DNA from: Chryseobacterium sp. S0630
GTDB taxonomy: Bacteria > Bacteroidota > Bacteroidia > Flavobacteriales > Weeksellaceae
NCBI RefSeq assembly: GCF_024158915.1
Contig: NZ_JAMZGF010000049.1
Span: 1 to 42,570 of the forward strand
Length of the DNA stretch: 42,570 bases
Direction of reading: 5' to 3'
In this document: positions 1-9,161 of the stretch, one piece after another
How positions within the stretch are numbered: position 1 is the first letter of the stretch
How the letters are laid out: each line of letters starts with the position of its first letter
Notes under the pieces: generated by a model
The model's database searches: none
What the model saw: only the letters and a program-made list of their open reading frames with translations
Told to the model about the DNA's origin: nothing
Translations under genes and position numbers: made by a program

Positions 1-69
1 GAAGTAAGGACAGTATTGGATAACTGACAATTATTTTTAAACCCTAACTGTCAGATTAAGTCGTGGCTA

Positions 70-2937
70 TTACAAATTAGCAGCACCTGCTTTTACAGTC
101 GCTGTTTCTGCTTTTTTAGTTTCTTCTTTTTTAGCTTTTTCCCAGCCATCTTCAGGCATTAGGGTTGCTACAATTCTTCCTTTTGTAAGATATTTTTTCG
201 CAACATTCTGAAGATCTTTTACCGTAAGTGCTTTTACTTTATCCTGATAATTTAAGATATCATACTTGTCACTTCCATCTAACTGGTTCTTAGCAATGGC
301 GTTCATCCAGAACATATTATCTTTAAGTTCTGTTTTGTTGTCATTGTATTCTCCTTCTTTATATTTATCCAGGTCTTTTTGTTCAGGACCATTATCGATA
401 AGCTTCTGAAGCTCTGCAATAGCACTTTTAGTCAGCTTCTCAGCATTTTCCGGACCACAAGGGAAATTAATACCGAAACTATACGTTCCGTAAGGTATTT
501 TATTCATTCCTCCTCTGGCACCACCTCCATAGATACCACTTTCATCTTCTCTCAGCTTTTCGATAACTTTAATAGTAGCCACCTCTCCAAGTGCTGATAA
601 TGCTAAAGCTTCTTTTTCATTGTAAGGAGCTTCTCCGCTGTAAGAGATAGATACCATACTCTTAGGATCTTTTCCTTTTTTATACACTTTACTATAATCT
701 CCGGTCATCGTTCTGTACCCTGTATCTTTATACATTGCTGCTTTTCCGGATGATGGCAGACTTGCAATATATTGCAGCACTTCGTCTTTAAATTTGGCTT
801 CGTCTATGTTTCCTACAAAATAGAACTGGAAGTTTCCTGCATTGGCAAATTTATCTTTATAGATATCGTAAGCTTTTTTATAGTCTGTATTGGCCCAATC
901 TTTCTCCATTGGGAATACCCCAATAAATCTAGGGTTCTTCTGGTTCATGAATTTTGCATGCTCATTAGAGAAGTAAGCCTGAGGATTAGACAACAGGTTA
1001 TTCAGCATTGCAGATTGCTTTTCTTTATAAGCATTAAAGGAAGCAGGATTATAATTTAAGCTTGTAAAATAAGCATACATAAGCTCCATAGCAGTTCCTA
1101 AATCCTTTTGTGTAGTTCTTCCGGAAACGCCTTCAAAAAGAGAAGTTACCATAGGATTTACGTTCACTTGTTTACCGGCAAGATAATTGGTAAGATCTGC
1201 TTTTGAGAATCCTCCTACTCCAGCTTCTGTTAATGCTGAGAAAGCAAACTGAGTTTTATTGTAATCAGCATCAGGGATAAGAGAGCTTCCTCCTAAGCTT
1301 CTTGCTGTAAATACGATTTCGTCGTCTTTAAAATCTGTTTTTTTGAAAGTAACTTTCGCTCCGTTACTTAAAGTCCACGTTGTTGTTCCTAACTTGGCAT
1401 CTGTTTCAGTTTTAGCAATTTTCCCTTCAGATTTGAATGGCTTCACCAGATTTTTGATCGTTGCTTTTTCTTCGTAAGGCTTAAGATCTGCCATTTTTAC
1501 AGCATCAAATGTATTCAGAACCATTGCTTCTGTAGGCATGGTTACATTATCTTTTTTAGGCCCTGTAACCACAATTACCCTACTGTCATCTTTCACCATT
1601 TTCTTGATGATTTCATTGGTTTGTGCAAGCGTAACAGATGGCAAGAAAGCTTTGGTATCTTCATATTCCCATGCAATTCCCGGGATTGGTTCCTGCTCAA
1701 GGAAGTTTCTTACATACTCGTCTATCAGAATCTCACTTTCTGTTTTGTCTTTGTTATTATAAGATCTTTCAAGATTGGAAAGTACCTGAGATTTTGCTCT
1801 GTCTAGTTCAGACTGTGTAAATCCAAATCTTTTTGCTCTTTCCACCTCTTCCAATAGAACTTTCAACGCATTCAGCTGGTTTCCTTCTTTCACCATGGCA
1901 AATCCCTGGAACGCTTCTTTGCTTCTTGCATAAGTTCCTCCATGGTATACTGATCCGAAAGTGAAAGGTGGATTTGTAGAATTGATGAGTTCTCTCAACC
2001 TGTTATTTAACATTGTCGTTGAAAGATTTTCTACAAGGCTTTGATTGTACTGTTCTACTGTTACATCAGGTTTATAGGCATCAGCATCTTTCATAATAAA
2101 CTGTACCATAGAATTGGTAGCATCTGGATCTGTTTCAATAGCTACCAAAGTTTCTTTATGATTCGGAAGATCAAAAGATTTTCTTTCTCTAGGTTTTGAA
2201 GGATTTTTATATTTGCTGAAATTATCCTTGATCTTCTTCTCAATTTCGTCTACATTGATGTCCCCTACTACTACAATTGCCATCAGATCCGGTCTGTACC
2301 AGTCCTGGTGGAATTTTCGGATAACATCTGGTTTGAAGTTTTCCAATACTTCTTTTTTACCGATTGGCAGTCTGTCTGCATACTGAGATTTATATAAAAG
2401 CTTGGGAAGATATTTATCCATCATCCTTTTATCAGCTCCAAGACCCAGTCTCAGCTCTTCCAATACAACTCCTCTTTCTTTATTGATCTGCTCATCGGAA
2501 AGCGTTGCATTAAATGCCCAGTCTTCCATTACTTTCAGTCCGGCATCCAGATTTCCTGGTTTATCTAATGGTACAGGAAGCATGTAAACCGTTTCGTCAA
2601 AGCTGGTATATGCATTAAGGTGTTGCCCGAATTTCACTCCGATAGACTGTAGAAAGTCTACTAATTTATTATCCGGAAAATTTTTGGTTCCGTTGAAGTT
2701 CATGTGCTCCATAAAGTGAGCCAATCCTCTTTGATTCTCATCTTCAAGAATAGATCCGGCATTGATTGCCAGACGGAAGTCTACTTTTTTCTCAGGTAAT
2801 GTATTTTTTTTGATGTAGTACTTCATTCCGTTGGAAAGAGTACCAATTCGTACAGATGGATCCACTGGAATATTCTGTCCAAAGGCATTCGCAGACATCA
2901 GGAAAATGACGGCAAATGAAGATAATACTTTTTTCAT
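70..2937 (-). CDS. M16 family zinc metallopeptidase (insulinase/pitrilysin-like), exported
   Basis: A 955-residue protein with two M16 halves, the usual layout of pitrilysin-like proteases that degrade peptides in a closed chamber. The N-terminal half carries the inverted zinc motif HFMEH (H74, E77, H78) and the third ligand E154 within KERGVVLEE, so it should be catalytic. The second half (about 500-900) lacks an HxxEH motif, as is usual for the substrate-clamping half. An N-terminal signal peptide ends near AFGQ (residue 21), placing it in the periplasm or envelope. The C-terminal tail is Lys/Glu/Ala-rich. The gene is monocistronic by position, because a terminator (3044-3070) separates it from the upstream LolA-like gene. 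The ATG follows a weak AT-rich leader, and no TAnnTTTG box was recognised. Substrate is not inferable from sequence. Confidence 0.95.
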   Translation of the reverse strand: MKKVLSSFAVIFLMSANAFGQNIPVDPSVRIGTLSNGMKYYIKKNTLPEKKVDFRLAINAGSILEDENQRGLAHFMEHMNFNGTKNFPDNKLVDFLQSIGVKFGQHLNAYTSFDETVYMLPVPLDKPGNLDAGLKVMEDWAFNATLSDEQINKERGVVLEELRLGLGADKRMMDKYLPKLLYKSQYADRLPIGKKEVLENFKPDVIRKFHQDWYRPDLMAIVVVGDINVDEIEKKIKDNFSKYKNPSKPRERKSFDLPNHKETLVAIETDPDATNSMVQFIMKDADAYKPDVTVEQYNQSLVENLSTTMLNNRLRELINSTNPPFTFGSVYHGGTYARSKEAFQGFAMVKEGNQLNALKVLLEEVERAKRFGFTQSELDRAKSQVLSNLERSYNNKDKTESEILIDEYVRNFLEQEPIPGIAWEYEDTKAFLPSVTLAQTNEIIKKMVKDDSRVIVVTGPKKDNVTMPTEAMVLNTFDAVKMADLKPYEEKATIKNLVKPFKSEGKIAKTETDAKLGTTTWTLSNGAKVTFKKTDFKDDEIVFTARSLGGSSLIPDADYNKTQFAFSALTEAGVGGFSKADLTNYLAGKQVNVNPMVTSLFEGVSGRTTQKDLGTAMELMYAYFTSLNYNPASFNAYKEKQSAMLNNLLSNPQAYFSNEHAKFMNQKNPRFIGVFPMEKDWANTDYKKAYDIYKDKFANAGNFQFYFVGNIDEAKFKDEVLQYIASLPSSGKAAMYKDTGYRTMTGDYSKVYKKGKDPKSMVSISYSGEAPYNEKEALALSALGEVATIKVIEKLREDESGIYGGGARGGMNKIPYGTYSFGINFPCGPENAEKLTKSAIAELQKLIDNGPEQKDLDKYKEGEYNDNKTELKDNMFWMNAIAKNQLDGSDKYDILNYQDKVKALTVKDLQNVAKKYLTKGRIVATLMPEDGWEKAKKEETKKAETATVKAGAANL

Positions 2938-3043
2938 GGTTATTTGATTTTATTTACAGTTTAAAACTAACATTTATTCACAAGGTGAAGAAATCATAAA
3001 ATATTTTTTATAGTTAAATTTGAGTTAAAATTATTTATATACT

Positions 3044-3070
3044 AAAAAAACCGGGAATTTCCCGGTTTTT
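3044..3070 (-). terminator. Intrinsic terminator of the LolA-like gene
   Basis: A palindromic stem (AAACCGGGAA paired with TTCCCGGTTT) has an A-run on the plus-strand left side that reads as a U-tract on the minus strand. It sits about 20 bp after the stop codon of the minus-strand gene ending at 3091. Confidence 0.9.
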
Positions 3071-3090
3071 ATCTCTTAAAAAGTATCTTA

Positions 3091-3777
3091 TTATTTAAAA
3101 TCAGCATCTGTAACTCCAGAGTTGATTACCACTTTTGTCGTTTTAATTGTCATTTTCTGACCTCCACCTTCAGCATCTACTTCAGCCGGGAACTGTATTC
3201 CATCAACTGCCATATAGCTTTTAATGGTTGCTTTACCTTCTCCTGCATCTGTCTTATACAAAAGTCCCGTTCCTGCATCGAAATAGAATTTTCCTTTGTC
3301 TGAAGACAATACATTATAATCTTTTCCGTCAAGTTTTTCTGTAGATACAGCCTGGAAATTAGAAGCATCAAATGCTAAAGCATCCATTGGTTTTCCTTTT
3401 TTAAGGTCAGCAATTTTATCAGCAGGAATATCTGTTTTTGTTCCCATCTGATCAAAATATCCTTTTTCACCGTCAAAAAGTTGTACCATTTCTTTCCCCA
3501 TGAAAGATTGTACAGATTTGAATTTATTCCCTAATTTCTTAGTGGTCATTTGGATTTCCATTCCCTGTACAGCTACTGTGTTATCAGTAATGGTAGATTT
3601 TATAGCGTCCAGTTTATCTTTTCCACCTAGCGCTTTGAAATAATTATCAACAACCTCTTTAGGTGTAAGTTTTGATTTTACGGCTTCTGTTTTAGCAGAT
3701 GCAGCCCCTTTTTTCTGAGCTGCTGCAGGCACTGAGAAAAGTACAGCGCAGAAAAACGGAATGATGATCTTTTTCAT
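3091..3777 (-). CDS. Exported LolA-like (outer-membrane lipoprotein-sorting-like) protein
   Basis: About 228 residues starting at the ATG at 3775-3777. The open frame runs further upstream to 3951 but that extension passes through low-complexity DNA and lacks protein character, whereas this start gives a clean signal peptide (MKKIIIPFFCAVLFSVPAAA, cut before QKK). The mature part begins with a helix (PKEVVDNYFKALGGKDKLDAI) typical of Bacteroidota LolA/LppX-fold proteins, followed by alternating beta strands (MEIQMTTKK, KFYFDAGTGLLYKTD, IKSYMAVDGIQFPAEV). This is the half-barrel that holds a lipid or hydrophobic ligand in LolA. In related genomes such proteins occur beside, or fused to, M16 peptidases, and here the M16 gene is the next one downstream. 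The role is inferred from fold; the true ligand is unknown. Confidence 0.8.
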   Translation of the reverse strand: MKKIIIPFFCAVLFSVPAAAQKKGAASAKTEAVKSKLTPKEVVDNYFKALGGKDKLDAIKSTITDNTVAVQGMEIQMTTKKLGNKFKSVQSFMGKEMVQLFDGEKGYFDQMGTKTDIPADKIADLKKGKPMDALAFDASNFQAVSTEKLDGKDYNVLSSDKGKFYFDAGTGLLYKTDAGEGKATIKSYMAVDGIQFPAEVDAEGGGQKMTIKTTKVVINSGVTDADFK

Positions 3778-3831
3778 ATTTATAATAAAGTTTAAAAAGT
3801 AAATATAGGAATATTGGCGGACATACAAATA

Positions 3832-3898
3832 AATAATGAGTAATGAGCAATTAGTAATGAATGATAATTGATAAATGATTGGTGATGATGATTGAGTA
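3832..3898. repeat. Degenerate TAATGA-type low-complexity repeat
   Basis: Imperfect tandem copies of TAATGAG/TAATGAA-like units upstream of the LolA-like gene. A shorter relative lies at 11146-11170, upstream of the ABC-F gene. Such stretches are common between genes in Chryseobacterium and Flavobacterium; no function is evident. Confidence 0.5.
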
Positions 3899-3922
3899 AT
3901 CTTTAGAATGGATGGATAAAAA

Positions 3923-3948
3923 AAAACCGCCAAAAAATTGACGGTTTT
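3923..3948 (-). terminator. tig: Terminator of trigger factor gene
   Basis: An imperfect stem AAAACCGCCA / TGACGGTTTT (one wobble) with an A-run on the plus left arm that becomes a U-tract on the minus strand, 24 bp after the tig stop. Confidence 0.75.
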
Positions 3949-3971
3949 CAAATATTTATATCTGAGTATAA

Positions 3972-5306
3972 TTATTTCTTAAGTTCTTCTAAAAATTCGT
4001 CGTGAGAAATTTTAGTTTCTTTTTTGGTAGCTTTTTCAAGAATTACATCTTTCAATTTAGCCATTGCTACTTCAGAAGAAATTTGTCTTACCTGCTCCTG
4101 GTCTTTCAACATTTCAACAGCATATTTTTGGATTTCTTCATCCCCTAAGTGGTGGATTCCGTAGATAGCCAATTGGTTTTTCACCAACTGCTCAGCCTGA
4201 GCTAATACATCAGCATAGTCAAGGTTGATTTCGTTTTCAGTCATCAATTTACCTTCGATAATCTGATACTTTAATTGGTTTTTCTCAGCTTCAAGAATTT
4301 CTTTAGCCTGATCTTCAGACTGGATGTTCTGGTTAGAGAATAACAACCACTTCACAAGGAAAGATTCAGGAAGTTTTACTTCTTCTTTCTCTGTTACTTG
4401 CTCTAATACTTTATTCACGAAGTGAACATCAGCATTCTGTTGGAAATACTCGTCTAATTCAGTTTTTACTTTATCCTTAAGCTCATCTTCAGACTTAATG
4501 TTTCCTTCTCCGTATACTTTGTCGAATAGATCCTGGTTAAGTTCAGCTAAATCTAATGAATAGAAATCTTTTACTTTAACTTCTAGTTCATTGTGGTGTA
4601 GGTGCTCAACTTCTTCTTTGCCGAATCCTAATTCTTTAGCTAATTCTTCGTCACCTGCAAGAGTTTCTTTCGTTACTTTTACAGAACCTTCCATTTTCAA
4701 ACCTTTTACCAATTTGAAAGCTTCTTTGTTTTCAGCAGTAATCGTAAGGTTTTTTGGGTGGTGGTGGTGCTCTCCTTCAGCATCTTCTTCCACAACCTGA
4801 GAAACTTCTAAAGCAATGTAAGAATCTTTAGTGATTTTATCTTGAGGAACCTGCTCAGCGAAACGCTTCTGCATGTTTTCAATGCTCTTACCGATTTCTT
4901 TATCAGAAGCTTCTACTTTGTAATGAGGAGCTTCATATTTAGCTAAATCTATAGTGAATTCAGGCTCAAATCCTACTTCGAAAGCAACTTCTAATTGATC
5001 AGCATTGTAATCGAATTCGTTTACTGGCTGAGGAACAGGCTGACCAACTAATCTTAGTTTGTTGTCATTAACATAGTTGTTTAAAGCATCAGAAACTTGT
5101 CTGTTGATTTCTTCAAATGCAATACCTGCTTCATATTGTTTTTTAACCATACTCAAAGGCACTTTCCCTTTTCTGAATCCAGGAACTTGCGCATTTTTAG
5201 CATAATTAATCAACTGCTTCTCTACTTTTTCTTTGTAGTCAGATTTTTCCAATGTTACTGTAAGCAATGCACTTACGTCATCATGGTTTTGTGCGGTAAC
5301 CTTCAT
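3972..5306 (-). CDS. tig: Trigger factor, ribosome-associated chaperone
   Basis: 444 residues, near the usual trigger factor length. The N-terminal ribosome-binding domain has the signature loop PGFRKGKVPLSMV (about residues 42-54), the family's GFRxGKxP motif that docks on ribosomal protein L23 at the tunnel exit. The central region (about 140-250) is where the FKBP-type prolyl isomerase domain should be, but it is divergent, as in other Bacteroidota. It holds a histidine cluster (GEHHHHPK) and another HLHH stretch. The C-terminal half is long, helical and charged (substrate cradle). It acts in the cytosol on nascent chains. It appears to be a single-gene unit with a -7 box at 5329-5336 and a terminator at 3923-3948. 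The His cluster could bind metal, but that is only a guess. Confidence 0.96.
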   Translation of the reverse strand: MKVTAQNHDDVSALLTVTLEKSDYKEKVEKQLINYAKNAQVPGFRKGKVPLSMVKKQYEAGIAFEEINRQVSDALNNYVNDNKLRLVGQPVPQPVNEFDYNADQLEVAFEVGFEPEFTIDLAKYEAPHYKVEASDKEIGKSIENMQKRFAEQVPQDKITKDSYIALEVSQVVEEDAEGEHHHHPKNLTITAENKEAFKLVKGLKMEGSVKVTKETLAGDEELAKELGFGKEEVEHLHHNELEVKVKDFYSLDLAELNQDLFDKVYGEGNIKSEDELKDKVKTELDEYFQQNADVHFVNKVLEQVTEKEEVKLPESFLVKWLLFSNQNIQSEDQAKEILEAEKNQLKYQIIEGKLMTENEINLDYADVLAQAEQLVKNQLAIYGIHHLGDEEIQKYAVEMLKDQEQVRQISSEVAMAKLKDVILEKATKKETKISHDEFLEELKK

Positions 5307-5328
5307 TATTGATTAAAATTTTAGGTTG

Positions 5329-5336
5329 CAAAAATA
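5329..5336 (-). promoter_or_regulatory. tig: -7 box (TATTTTTG) of tig
   Basis: Matches the Bacteroidota sigma-A -7 consensus TAnnTTTG on the minus strand, 22 bp before the tig ATG. No clear TTTG -33 element at the usual distance. Confidence 0.5.
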
Positions 5337-5398
5337 TGAATTTTTTATGAAAAATACCCATTTAAAATCAACTTATAACGCCAAATATTGTTAAATAA

Positions 5399-5425
5399 AA
5401 AACCACCGGAGAATTCCGGTGGTTC
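5399..5425 (-). terminator. Terminator of the TonB receptor/lipoprotein operon
   Basis: A perfect 10-bp stem AACCACCGGA / TCCGGTGGTT with loop GAAT. The plus-strand A-run to its left is the U-tract on the minus strand. It lies just after the lipoprotein gene. Confidence 0.9.
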
Positions 5426-5444
5426 AAACAAGATTAAAGGTATA

Positions 5445-6032
5445 TTAATTAATAATATTATAGTTAGCCTGTGCATCTGTTTCTCCTCCTGTATGAGTTC
5501 CGTAAATCACTCCGTTTCCGCTGGCTGCAGAAGCTTCAGAAACCGTTACCGGCTCGTGGAACAATGTAAGAACCAGCTGGCTAGGGGCAGAGGCATTTTT
5601 CACAGCAGTATTTACTACCCATTTTGTTTTCAACCCAACACGGTTTCCGTCTCCTCTTGTAGAGCTGGCATCATCAGTACGGGTTAAAGTGATATCAGAG
5701 TTAGGAAAATTGTATACTAAGAAATGTTCATCTTTTGCATCTTTAATTTCCTGAGTAGCATCTTCATCTCCGTTTTTGAAAATAACCTCTACATTATAAG
5801 TATGTCCGTTGATCAATTTAACATTAGGATTCGTTGTGCTGTTTACCTGATAATCATATACAACCGGCGCTCCTCCGGCAGCATCTGTTACTCTTAAGAG
5901 AACATCTGAAAGTTCTTCCTGAGGAAGATCATCTGCTTCATCATCGCTTCTGTTACACGATGTTAAGCTTAAAGAAACAGCTAAGAATAAAAGTCCTAAG
6001 ATAAGTGTTGTATTTTTAAAAATATTTTTCAT
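5445..6032 (-). CDS. Small lipoprotein partner of the TonB-dependent receptor
   Basis: 195 residues with a lipoprotein signal peptide ending in the lipobox LTSC (Cys26), followed by an acidic linker (NRSDDEADDLPQEE). The mature part looks like the Flavobacteriia family often labelled 'type 1 periplasmic binding fold superfamily protein'. Recognisable pieces are NGHTYNVEVIFKNGDEDATQEI, DEHFLVYNF, VGLKTKW, LVLTLFHEP and the C-terminal GGETDAQANYNI. It starts 18 bp after the receptor gene and shares its terminator, so the two are co-transcribed. This context suggests a surface or periplasmic lipoprotein that helps capture or hand over the receptor's ligand. The family label is from memory of similar proteins and the substrate is unproven. 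Confidence 0.8.
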   Translation of the reverse strand: MKNIFKNTTLILGLLFLAVSLSLTSCNRSDDEADDLPQEELSDVLLRVTDAAGGAPVVYDYQVNSTTNPNVKLINGHTYNVEVIFKNGDEDATQEIKDAKDEHFLVYNFPNSDITLTRTDDASSTRGDGNRVGLKTKWVVNTAVKNASAPSQLVLTLFHEPVTVSEASAASGNGVIYGTHTGGETDAQANYNIIN

Positions 6033-6050
6033 GTTTTTGATTTTAAATAA

Positions 6051-8444
6051 TTAAAATTGATATTTAAGAGTTAAAATAAAGTTTCTTCCCATTTCGTTGG
6101 AAAAGAAACGAAGTCTGTTCAGATAATCTCTGTAAGACGTATTGAATACATTTCGAACTGAAAAATCAATTCCGAAATTTTTAGACAGATTCACCCCTGT
6201 CTGAAGGTTCCAAAGGGAATATCCGTTTGGAGGTGTAGAAATATCCACTTCTTCATTATAAGGATTTCCATCTGAATCGAATAATCTGATCGGAACATTA
6301 TAAACAGGAAATCTGGTCTGTTTCAGATATGTATTGTTACTTACGGTGAAATAGAAGTTTTTCCATTCTTTTTTATTGAATTCCAATGAATTATTAAAAT
6401 TCGGAGGCATCATAAGAATAAGCGGTACATCATGGGTTGTATCCTGCCCATAAACATAAGAACCACTTCCTTTATAAGTCAGATTATCTGTGATCTTAAG
6501 TTGGGCATCAATATCCAATCCATACATTTTTGCATTGATCTGTTGATAGTTGTACACCACAAAAGCTCCGCCCCACTGGGTATTCTGATATCCTGTAGGA
6601 ATCTGGTTGATAAAATTCTGAGTATAAAAGAAATATGGGTTTACGGAAATATTCAGCCCTTTTAAGACATTTGCTTTTACATCTGCCACCAAGTTAAACT
6701 GATTTCCGGTTTCGCTTTTCATTCTCATATCTCCTCTTTCAATAATAGCTGCAGAATGGTGAAGTCCGTCAGCAAAAAGCTCTGCAATATTCGGAGACCT
6801 TGAAACTCTGGCATAATTAAATTTCAGATTAAAATATTCGGAAGGATGATAAACAATTCCTCCGTTTACTGAAATATTATTATACGTTAACGATGGGTTG
6901 GTAAGAATTCTGTTTTGGTTTATTCTTACTACAAAATCTGAATAATCTGCCGCATAAAGCTTGTTCCAGTCGCTCAGATCATACCATTTTGTTACATCAT
7001 AATGATCATAATCGTATCTTCCTCCCAATTCAAGATCCAGTTCGGGAGTAATTTTATATTTTAATACGGAATAAATTCCTGCATAATATCGGTCATAGTT
7101 CGGAACAAGACGTCTTGCTTCGGTTTGAGTATTGGAATAATTGTTCTGATATCCAGCATTAATTCCTGTTTCAAGATTCCAATTTCCTCTTTCTATCAGA
7201 TGGTTTACATTCAGATCATTCGTTATCAGTTCAAGATCTAATGCCGGCTTTTTGCTCAAAGCTTCTGTACGTCTGATATCATATTCTTTTCTATGATTGT
7301 ACTGGAAACTATAAGTAGCCGTGATTTTTCCAAAATTTTCAAACCTTTTGTAAGCCGAAACTTTAGCAATATGATGTTCGATTTCCTGTTTAGGATTATC
7401 AATATCATAGCTAAAATCTCTTTGATAGATTGGCTGTGGTGATGTAAGAGCGTTACGCAGATCTTCAGAGTTCCCTACGTGAGAACTTCTAAGAATCCCG
7501 ACTGTGCTTTTCGTCAGATAATAATCAAAAGAAAAACCTTTTTCAAATGTCATTTTCTGCACCCCAAAATTAAATCCTGAACTCTCAAGACCGGTATTCA
7601 TCAAGCCATATTCCGGAGCTTCAAGGTCGCCTAGTTTTTTATAGCTTCCATTGGTTTTTATACCCCAGCCATTTTCCCAGGTTTTTGCTAGTTTTACATT
7701 AAGATCAGCTCCTCTTCCGTTTGAAATTCCGGAAAGAGAAACACTTCCCATAATGGTATCTTTTTTAGGTAAAACCTGAGGCTGTAAAACAACAACTCCT
7801 CCTACAGCTCCTGCACCATACTTCAAGGCTGATGCGCCTTTTATCACGTCGATATGTTCAAAATTGTTGACATCTACATTGGGTGCATGCTCTACTCCCC
7901 ATTCCTGTTCGGCAAGCTTTACCCCATCATTCATAATGGAAACCCTGCTTCCATAAAGTCCATGGATAATAGGTTTAGCAATATTATTTCCTGTTTTAAG
8001 AACGTTAACACCGGAAATATTAGTTAATAAATTCCCTAAGTTTTCGGTGACATTTCTTGAAAGCGTTGATTTATCAAGGGTTTTCACCACCATACTTCCA
8101 TTGTTCTTATGACTACCATGAATAGTCACAGTTTCAATGTCTTTAATATGATGTTCCAGTGTAATCACCAGCTGAACATCCTGATCAACTCCTATATTTT
8201 CAGTATAATCATCACAATCAGGATGTTGTGCAATGAGTGTATACTTTCCTGCAGGAATTTTGTCAAAAGAAAATTTACCTTTCTTATTTGTTTTGGCTGT
8301 AAAGTTCCCGATTTTAATCACTGCATTTTCCAGCAATGTTTTATCATGGAAATCCTGAACGGTTCCCTCTACAGTATAAGTTTTTTGTGCACTTGTAAAT
8401 ACTGATCCACAAAAGATCAGCAGCAGGCAATATATCAATTTCAT
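6051..8444 (-). CDS. TonB-dependent outer-membrane receptor, probably for a metal (ZnuD-like)
   Basis: 797 residues. A signal peptide (to about residue 19) is followed by a carboxypeptidase-regulatory-like beta-sandwich (about 22-95; VEGTVQDFHDKTLLENAVI), typical of Bacteroidota receptors. Next come the plug domain (about 105-225; TLSRNVTENLGNLLTNISGVNVLKTG, IIHGLYGSRVSIMNDGVK, VIKGASALKYGAGAVGGVV) and a 22-strand barrel ending in the aromatic C-terminus LTLKYQF. The stretch ELFADGLHHSAAIIERGD resembles the ligand-loop region of ZnuD-like zinc receptors, and the upstream gene encodes a His/Cys-rich protein, so a transition metal such as zinc or copper is the likeliest cargo. It is followed after 18 bp by its lipoprotein partner. 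No Fur or Zur box was recognised. Confidence 0.9.
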   Translation of the reverse strand: MKLIYCLLLIFCGSVFTSAQKTYTVEGTVQDFHDKTLLENAVIKIGNFTAKTNKKGKFSFDKIPAGKYTLIAQHPDCDDYTENIGVDQDVQLVITLEHHIKDIETVTIHGSHKNNGSMVVKTLDKSTLSRNVTENLGNLLTNISGVNVLKTGNNIAKPIIHGLYGSRVSIMNDGVKLAEQEWGVEHAPNVDVNNFEHIDVIKGASALKYGAGAVGGVVVLQPQVLPKKDTIMGSVSLSGISNGRGADLNVKLAKTWENGWGIKTNGSYKKLGDLEAPEYGLMNTGLESSGFNFGVQKMTFEKGFSFDYYLTKSTVGILRSSHVGNSEDLRNALTSPQPIYQRDFSYDIDNPKQEIEHHIAKVSAYKRFENFGKITATYSFQYNHRKEYDIRRTEALSKKPALDLELITNDLNVNHLIERGNWNLETGINAGYQNNYSNTQTEARRLVPNYDRYYAGIYSVLKYKITPELDLELGGRYDYDHYDVTKWYDLSDWNKLYAADYSDFVVRINQNRILTNPSLTYNNISVNGGIVYHPSEYFNLKFNYARVSRSPNIAELFADGLHHSAAIIERGDMRMKSETGNQFNLVADVKANVLKGLNISVNPYFFYTQNFINQIPTGYQNTQWGGAFVVYNYQQINAKMYGLDIDAQLKITDNLTYKGSGSYVYGQDTTHDVPLILMMPPNFNNSLEFNKKEWKNFYFTVSNNTYLKQTRFPVYNVPIRLFDSDGNPYNEEVDISTPPNGYSLWNLQTGVNLSKNFGIDFSVRNVFNTSYRDYLNRLRFFSNEMGRNFILTLKYQF

Positions 8445-8615
8445 TGTAAATAGATTGATTGCGCACCCATTTCATCAGGGTACATTTTCGTTAAAATTTG
8501 TGGGAAGGGTTAGTTTTGATGGTACAATGTATTCCTGGTAAGAAGTTAGGAGCTGGAAAATAGTAATTGAACATTCTTAAATATCAATTACAGATTATCA
8601 GTTGTTTTCCCAACA

Positions 8616-8689
8616 ACTTTAAACCTTAACCTTTAAACATTGAATTTGAAGTAGTAAACATTGAACTTTAAAGTACAAAACTTTAAACC
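8616..8689. repeat. Short direct repeats upstream of the TonB receptor gene
   Basis: ACTTTAAACC occurs at 8616-8625 and 8680-8689, and TAAACATTGAA at 8634-8644 and 8655-8665 (21 bp apart, two helical turns). They lie in the 261-bp gap between the His/Cys-rich gene and the receptor. They could be regulatory or just intergenic low-complexity DNA. Confidence 0.5.
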
Positions 8690-8705
8690 CTATAGAATCT
8701 ATGAA

Positions 8706-9062
8706 TTATGCAAGTGCGGGCGGTCCCCGAAGCTGAAAAGTGAATTTGGTCTGTGACCAGATTTTCTCCTGGATGGCGATGATTTGTTTTACTTCATGGC
8801 TGTAATGCTCAAAAGTAAAATTGAATTCTTCAGGAGCTAATGTATGTCCGGTAACCAAAAAGTGGCAGGCCAGACAGTCGCCAGCTTTCTCTTTAGTAAC
8901 AGCTTTCGTCATCGTATTCTCTACTTTTTTAAGATGAAAAGCCTTAAAATAGTCTACCGAATCGTGATGGTGAAAGCTTTGAGAAAGCAGCGCAAGGAAA
9001 TATACTCCAAACAATAGCTTGGAGATAAAACTCTTTAGGTTTCTGCTTTCTTTAAAAATCAT
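8706..9062 (-). CDS. Small His/Cys-rich membrane-anchored protein of the receptor locus (DUF2946-like)
   Basis: 118 residues. A hydrophobic N-terminal segment (about 15-30; LLFGVYFLALLSQS) is followed at once by HHHD, then GDCLACHF (a CxxC pair followed by His) and further histidines (TGH, HYSH). It ends with LRGPPALA, a C-terminal pattern seen in small Bacteroidota proteins found next to metal-linked TonB receptors. The His/Cys content suggests metal binding or sensing at the inner membrane or in the periplasm. It is first in the locus, 261 bp before the receptor. Its start codon lies only 4 bp after a TAATTTTG -7 box, so the transcript may be leaderless. CLACH formally matches a haem CxxCH motif, but the family normally conserves only CxxC. 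Function is inferred from context. Confidence 0.65.
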   Translation of the reverse strand: MIFKESRNLKSFISKLLFGVYFLALLSQSFHHHDSVDYFKAFHLKKVENTMTKAVTKEKAGDCLACHFLVTGHTLAPEEFNFTFEHYSHEVKQIIAIQEKIWSQTKFTFQLRGPPALA

Positions 9063-9066
9063 GGTT

Positions 9067-9074
9067 CAAAATTA
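9067..9074 (-). promoter_or_regulatory. -7 box (TAATTTTG) of the His/Cys-rich gene
   Basis: Matches TAnnTTTG and ends exactly 4 bp before the ATG. This predicts transcription starting at or next to the start codon. Confidence 0.45.
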
Positions 9075-9161
9075 TGAAAATAATTTAATTGTTTCCTTAA
9101 ACTTTTATTAAATTACTTAATGATTGTTGACAATAGGTAGAAATGAGTACAATTTTGTTAC

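Noticed and set aside
24..54. Hairpin CTGACA/TGTCAG after the M16 gene
   Set aside because: Only 6 bp with a long loop and no U-tract on the minus strand; too weak to call a terminator.
3778..3951. N-terminal extension of the LolA-like protein to 3951
   Set aside because: It runs over repeat DNA and the tig terminator region and would bury the signal peptide; the start at 3777 is better.
8874..8890. Haem-binding CxxCH motif (CLACH) in the 118-aa protein
   Set aside because: A lone motif in a protein whose relatives conserve only CxxC; no cytochrome maturation or redox genes nearby. A metal site is more likely.
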